DNA of 42,653 bases from Streptomyces sp. T39 (GTDB lineage: Bacteria; Actinomycetota; Actinomycetes; Streptomycetales; Streptomycetaceae): contig NZ_RDBP01000033.1 in the NCBI RefSeq assembly GCF_008042045.1, positions 1 through 42,653 on the forward strand, given 5' to 3'. The notes beneath the pieces are model-generated. The model was not told the DNA's origin. It worked only from the letters and a program-made list of their open reading frames with translations, and did no database searches. Position 1 is the first letter of the stretch; each line of letters starts with the position of its first letter. Of the stretch, positions 36,805-42,653 are shown piece after piece. The translations under genes were made by a program, and so were the position numbers.

Positions 36805-38325
36805 ATGACCGCGTTCGTCCTGGTATCCGAGGCGCACACCGGCGGCTGGATCTGGCGGGAAGTGGCGGTACGGCTGCGGGAGTCGGGGCACACCGCACAC
36901 CCCGTGACCCTCACGGGCATGGGGGACCCGCAGCGTCCCGCCGGACCGGACACCGACCTGGAGACCCACATCGAGGACGTGGTGCGGGCCGTCGACGCCC
37001 TGCACTCCGCCGACGTGGTCGTCGTGGGGCACGGCTACGGCATCCACCCCGTGCTGGGGGCCGCCGACCGGCGCCCCGGACGGATCGCCAGAGTGGTCCA
37101 CCTCGACGCCGGCCTCCCCAGGGACGGCGACCCGCCGCTCGTCCTCGTCCCCGACGAGCAGGTCCGCGAACGGCTCGCGGCGGACGCCGCGGACACCGGC
37201 GCGGCCGAGGGCGGCGCACGGCTCGTCCCGCCGCCCGAGCCCGGCGCCTGGCACCGCTGGGGCAGCACCGACGGGATCCCCGCCGAAGCGCTGGACCGCC
37301 TTGCCGAGCTCGCCGCACCGCAGCCCGCGGCCACGCTCACCCGGCCGCTCCACCGCTCCGGCACGGCGTCGGCCCCGCCCACGACGGGCGTCCTGTGCAC
37401 CGGCAACGGGTCGAGCATCGCCCTCGTCGAACACGTGGTGAGCCTCGGAGACCCCCGCATGCAGGCCCTCACCGAGCCCGGCGTCACCTTCTTCGAACTC
37501 CCCACCGGCCACTGGCCGATGCTGTCCGTGCCCCGCGAACTGGCCCGCGTGCTGGAGGAGGCGGCCCGGGGAGAGGGCCACCGGATCACCAGGACCGCGG
37601 GAGAGGACCCCCCGCACCTGCAGCCCTTCATCCTCGACGTCCCCCCGTGCCCGCGCGAACGCTCCGGCACCCTCGACCGCTACCTGCCCGAGGCGGACGG
37701 ACCGGCGCCCGCCGTGATCCTCGTCCACGGCGGCCCCGTCCCCGCCGGCGCCCGGCCCACTCCCCGCGACTGGCCCGCCTTCGTCGGCTACGCCCGGTGC
37801 ATCGCGGGCAGCGGCGCGATCGCGGTGACGCTCGACCACGGACTGCACGACGTCGCGGACTACGGGCGCGCCGCGGACGACGTCGCCGAGGCGGTCGCGC
37901 TCGTGCGCGCCGATCCGCGCGTCGACCCGGACCGGATCGCGCTGTGGTTCTTCTCCGGCGGCGGACTGCTCTGCGCCGACTGGCTCGCCGCGCCCCCGCC
38001 GTGGCTGCGGTGCGTGGCGGCGAGCTATCCCGTCCTCGCGGCGCTGCCGGGCTGGGGATCCACCGGGCGGCCGTTTTGCCCCGCAGAAGCACTGCCCGCA
38101 TCGGGCGGCCTGCCCTTCGTCCTCACCCGCGTCGGGCGGGAGCATCCCCCGATCGCCGCCACGGTCGCCGCGTTCACGGCGGCGGCGGACGCGTGCGGGG
38201 CCGCGCTCGACGTGATCGACGTCCCGCACGCCCACCACGGCTTCGAGACGATCGACCACACCGAGGAGGCACGGGAGGCGGTGCGGACCGCGGTGGCCGC
38301 CGTGCGGGGCCACCTGGGCGGCTGA
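36805..38325 (+). CDS. Fusion of two alpha/beta hydrolases, first one lacking its serine
   Basis: A 506-residue two-domain protein. Residues 1-250 resemble the salicylate-esterase/MenH-like family (FVLVSEAHTGGWIWREVAV, DLETHIEDVVRAVDAL, RIARVVHLDAGLP, ELPTGH), but the nucleophile elbow reads GHGYG at 75-79, with Gly77 where GHSYG has the catalytic serine. Residues 280-506 are a dienelactone-hydrolase-like domain: AVILVHGG, elbow LWFFSGGG with Ser384, and HAHHGFET with His478. Thus only the second half can be a serine hydrolase. The ATG at 36805 follows GAGGAGG. It is divergent from the MerR gene. Confidence 0.88.
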   Translation: MTAFVLVSEAHTGGWIWREVAVRLRESGHTAHPVTLTGMGDPQRPAGPDTDLETHIEDVVRAVDALHSADVVVVGHGYGIHPVLGAADRRPGRIARVVHLDAGLPRDGDPPLVLVPDEQVRERLAADAADTGAAEGGARLVPPPEPGAWHRWGSTDGIPAEALDRLAELAAPQPAATLTRPLHRSGTASAPPTTGVLCTGNGSSIALVEHVVSLGDPRMQALTEPGVTFFELPTGHWPMLSVPRELARVLEEAARGEGHRITRTAGEDPPHLQPFILDVPPCPRERSGTLDRYLPEADGPAPAVILVHGGPVPAGARPTPRDWPAFVGYARCIAGSGAIAVTLDHGLHDVADYGRAADDVAEAVALVRADPRVDPDRIALWFFSGGGLLCADWLAAPPPWLRCVAASYPVLAALPGWGSTGRPFCPAEALPASGGLPFVLTRVGREHPPIAATVAAFTAAADACGAALDVIDVPHAHHGFETIDHTEEAREAVRTAVAAVRGHLGG

Positions 38326-38403
38326 CGCGCGTCCGACCCGGCCATTGCGGTGACATCGGGTCCGTGCGGGGAACCGTGCGGGCCCGGTGTCGTTGGTCCC
38401 GGC

Positions 38404-38577
38404 ATGCGAAAGATCACCCGCGCGGCCACGACCCTGGCGACCACCGCCGTCCTGCTGACCTGCACGACCGGCGGCCCCGCCGTCGCCGCCCCCGTCACGG
38501 ACGGCGGCGCGGGCCAGGGCCTTGCCGCCCTGCAGCCGGCCCTCGTGGCGCTCCTCGCCTTCGTCCGCCGGATCCTC

Positions 38578-38583
<6 letters not shown>
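38404..38583 (+). CDS. Tiny secreted peptide, hypothetical
   Basis: A 59-residue product. A Sec signal peptide (MRKITRAATTLATTAVLLTC region, cleavage near AVAA) leaves about 31 residues: a Gly-rich start and a hydrophobic helix ending in FVRRILL. A lipobox-like LLTC also occurs at residues 17-20, so lipidation is an alternative. No ribosome site is seen close by. The stop codon lies inside a terminator hairpin. It may be real, but small size lowers confidence. Confidence 0.5.
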
Positions 38584-40947
<2,364 letters not shown>

Positions 40948-40975
40948 GGGCCCGCGAGGGCCGGTTCGCGGGCCC
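40948..40975. terminator. Terminator hairpin after the LysR gene
   Basis: GGGCCCGCGA and TCGCGGGCCC are perfect 10-bp arms with an 8-nt loop, starting immediately after the stop codon. Confidence 0.7.
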
Positions 40976-41124
40976 GGGCGGCGCGAGCAGGTTCAAACCG
41001 GCGCTCGGTGCATGCGGCCGGGGCGTGGTGTCCCGCGCGCCGGACGCGGTGATCCCGTGCGCCGTTGGGCGGAGGGCGCAGACGGGCAGGTACTTCCCCA
41101 GCACAGTGAGCGAGGAGGCTTGCG

Positions 41125-41670
41125 ATGGCCAGTGGTTTCCAGTGGACGAAGGTGCAGGCGATGTTCGACGCCTTCGACGCGGACGGCAGCGGATACCTGG
41201 AGCAGCGCGACTTCGAGGCTCTGGCCGCCCGGTGGCGCCGGCTGCCGCGGGTCGCCGGGGGACCGGAGCTGACGTCGAGGGTCGAGGCCGTGATCATGGG
41301 GTGGTGGCGGCAACTCGCGGCGGCCGCGGACACGGACAAGGACGGACGGATCGACATGGGCGAGCTGATGGCCATGGTCGACCGGCTGCCGTCGATGCGG
41401 GAGGACGTCGCGGCGACCGCGGACACCATCTTCGACGCCGTGGACGAGAACGGCGACGGCCGGATCTCCCGCGCCGAGCACCAGCGCCTGATCGACACCT
41501 GGCACGGCCGCCCCATGCCGACGGGCGACGCCTTCGACCGCCTCGACGCGGACGGCGACGGCTACCTCAGCCGCCCCGAGTTCGCCGTGCTGTGGACCCA
41601 GTTCTGGATCAGCGACGATCCGGACGAGCCCGGCAACGTGATGTGCGGGCCGCTCGCCCCGACCGCCTGA
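41125..41670 (+). CDS. Calerythrin-like EF-hand calcium-binding protein
   Basis: A 181-residue cytoplasmic protein with four EF-hand loops: DADGSGYLEQRD (18-29), DTDKDGRIDMGE (69-80), DENGDGRISRAE (107-118) and DADGDGYLSRPE (141-152). Loops 2-4 have full sets of ligands; loop 1 ends in Asp instead of the bidentate Glu, and may bind weakly. The arrangement and length match the calerythrin/CabA-type sarcoplasmic-like proteins of actinomycetes, thought to buffer or sense calcium. GGAGG lies 8 nt before the ATG at 41125. Confidence 0.95.
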   Translation: MASGFQWTKVQAMFDAFDADGSGYLEQRDFEALAARWRRLPRVAGGPELTSRVEAVIMGWWRQLAAAADTDKDGRIDMGELMAMVDRLPSMREDVAATADTIFDAVDENGDGRISRAEHQRLIDTWHGRPMPTGDAFDRLDADGDGYLSRPEFAVLWTQFWISDDPDEPGNVMCGPLAPTA

Positions 41671-41739
41671 CGCACCGGCCGGGGGCCGGCGACCGGGCGC
41701 GGGAAAAAGGGGCTGAGGAGCGGAGCGGCTCGTGCTTCG

Positions 41740-42390
41740 ATGGGCCCCATGGTGTCTGCCGAGCGGTTGCTCGCCTTCGCGGCGATGTCGTTCCTGCTGA
41801 TCGTGATCCCCGGACCGAGTGTGCTCTTCGTCATCGGACGGGCCCTCGCCCAGGGCCGCCGTGCCGCGCTCACCACGGTGGTGGGGAACACGCTGGGCGC
41901 CTGTGTGCTCGTCGTGGCGGTGGCCCTGGGCGTCGGGTCGGTCGTCGAGCGGTCCGTCCTCGTCTTCACGCTGCTGAAACTGGCCGGCGCCGCCTACCTG
42001 GTGTACCTGGGCGTCAGGACGTGGCGTCGGCGCCGCTCGCCGCAGACCGCGTTCACCGGTGACCGGGCGGCGCAGGACAGCCTGCGGCGCACGCTGTGGG
42101 AGGGGTTCGCCGTAGGGGTGGCCAACCCCAAGACCATCGTGTTCTTCGCCGCCGTGCTCCCGCAGTTCGTGGACCGCTCCCAGGGGCACGTCGTCGTCCA
42201 GATGCTCGTCCTCGGCCTGGTCTTCAATGTCATCGCGGTGGCCTCCGACAGCCTGTGGGGACTGCTCGCGGCCACCGGACGGGACTGGTTCGCCCGCTCG
42301 CCCCGGCGGCTCTCCCTGGTCGGCGGAGCAGGCGGCCTCACCATGATCGGCCTCGGTGTCACCGTCGCCGCCACGGGACGCAAGGACTGA
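41740..42390 (+). CDS. LysE/RhtB-family amino-acid exporter
   Basis: A 216-residue membrane protein with about six helices, beginning LLAFAAMSFLLIVIPGPSVL, the PGP motif of LysE-type exporters, then FVIGRALAQGRRAALTTVVG (GxxxG loop) and AVGVANPKTIVFFAAVLPQF, with the family's NPK motif. It would export amino acids or derivatives by proton exchange. Start could be ATG 41740, ATG 41749 or GTG 41752; GAGGAG and CGGAGCGG lie upstream and do not settle it. The substrate is unknown. Confidence 0.9.
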   Translation: MGPMVSAERLLAFAAMSFLLIVIPGPSVLFVIGRALAQGRRAALTTVVGNTLGACVLVVAVALGVGSVVERSVLVFTLLKLAGAAYLVYLGVRTWRRRRSPQTAFTGDRAAQDSLRRTLWEGFAVGVANPKTIVFFAAVLPQFVDRSQGHVVVQMLVLGLVFNVIAVASDSLWGLLAATGRDWFARSPRRLSLVGGAGGLTMIGLGVTVAATGRKD

Positions 42391-42463
42391 CCCGGCGCGC
42401 CGCGGCCGCGGACCCTCCGACCGGCGGGCGCCCGCGCTCGGGGCCGTGCGCGGACAGGCTCAA

Positions 42464-42497
42464 CCGGACGGCGTGGCAGGCCGGACGGCGTGGCAGG
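42464..42497. repeat. 17-bp tandem duplication
   Basis: CCGGACGGCGTGGCAGG occurs twice head to tail (42464-42480 and 42481-42497) in the non-coding stretch after the LysE gene. Confidence 0.8.
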
Positions 42498-42614
42498 GGA
42501 GCGCACTTCGGACCACTGCCCGGCGCCGTACTCCTCCGACCGTTGCGCCTCGGCGGAGCCCGGCTTCTCCGCCCGGTGGCGTGCGCCCCTCGCGGGCCGG
42601 CGACCGTGCCCGTA

Positions 42615-42653
42615 TCAGGCGCTGTCCTGGTCCGCCGCGGGCAGCCGGGAGGC
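42615..42653 (-). CDS. Possible 3' end of a leftward gene cut by the window edge
   Basis: Reading inward from the right edge on the minus strand gives ASRLPAADQDSA and a stop at 42615-42617. It is too short to identify and may be chance. Confidence 0.3.
   Translation of the reverse strand, partial: ASRLPAADQDSA

Overview
The window is very high-GC actinobacterial chromosome, almost certainly Streptomyces. Third codon positions are nearly all G or C, GTG starts are common, four-base stop/start overlaps join operon genes, TAGGCT/TAGCCT-like -10 boxes occur, and the regulator content (TetR, MerR, HxlR, AraC/DJ-1, LysR, MarR) is typical of a soil actinomycete. I see no tRNA or rRNA gene, CRISPR array, phage gene or insertion sequence.

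Layout. 1-4.9 kb: an HxlR regulator divergent from a quinone-oxidoreductase-type enzyme, a cysteine-rich ArsR/SufR-like regulator with a DUF3291 protein, a Xi-class GST and a methyltransferase. 5-10.7 kb: a catabolic-looking block with TetR, a secreted SMP-30/gluconolactonase-like lipoprotein divergent from a type I Baeyer-Villiger monooxygenase across a perfect inverted repeat, then an SDR divergent from a second TetR across another perfect inverted repeat. 10.7-10.85 kb: a 15-bp minisatellite. 10.97-22.4 kb: a ten-gene leftward operon, the main feature of the window (below). 22.6-28.7 kb: a GNAT gene divergent from that operon, a double-HTH MerR divergent from an erythromycin-esterase homologue, PRC-barrel and VOC proteins, a conserved repetitive hypothetical, and a GNAT/TetR pair. 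28.8-42.4 kb: an MFS/AraC pair, an exported nuclease/phosphatase-fold protein, a GlsB-type membrane protein, an IS30-HTH/MarR fusion regulator divergent from a DUF4097 protein, MerR divergent from a fused double alpha/beta hydrolase, a tiny secreted peptide, dgdA/dgdR-like genes for dialkylglycine decarboxylase, an EF-hand protein and a LysE exporter.

The operon at 22395 to 10971 (minus strand) runs: ATP-grasp ligase, DUF364 protein, cysteine-synthase-like PLP enzyme, dipeptide epimerase of the enolase superfamily, MFS exporter, SAM methyltransferase, then a complete peptide/nickel-type ABC importer (Tat lipoprotein, two permeases, fused double ATPase). Eight of its nine junctions were examined as overlaps or short gaps: seven are 4-bp overlaps; the MFS-methyltransferase and methyltransferase-binding protein junctions are not. 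A Zur/Fur-like 15-bp palindrome lies inside the candidate promoter and is shared with the divergent GNAT gene. Biosynthesis, export and re-import in one unit parallels the staphylopine (cnt) logic but with a different biosynthetic core. I infer a small, non-NRPS amino-acid-derived metallophore or dipeptide-like molecule. The product, the metal and the regulator are not shown by the sequence.

Gene calls are by reading protein motifs and family resemblance from memory. No database search was run.
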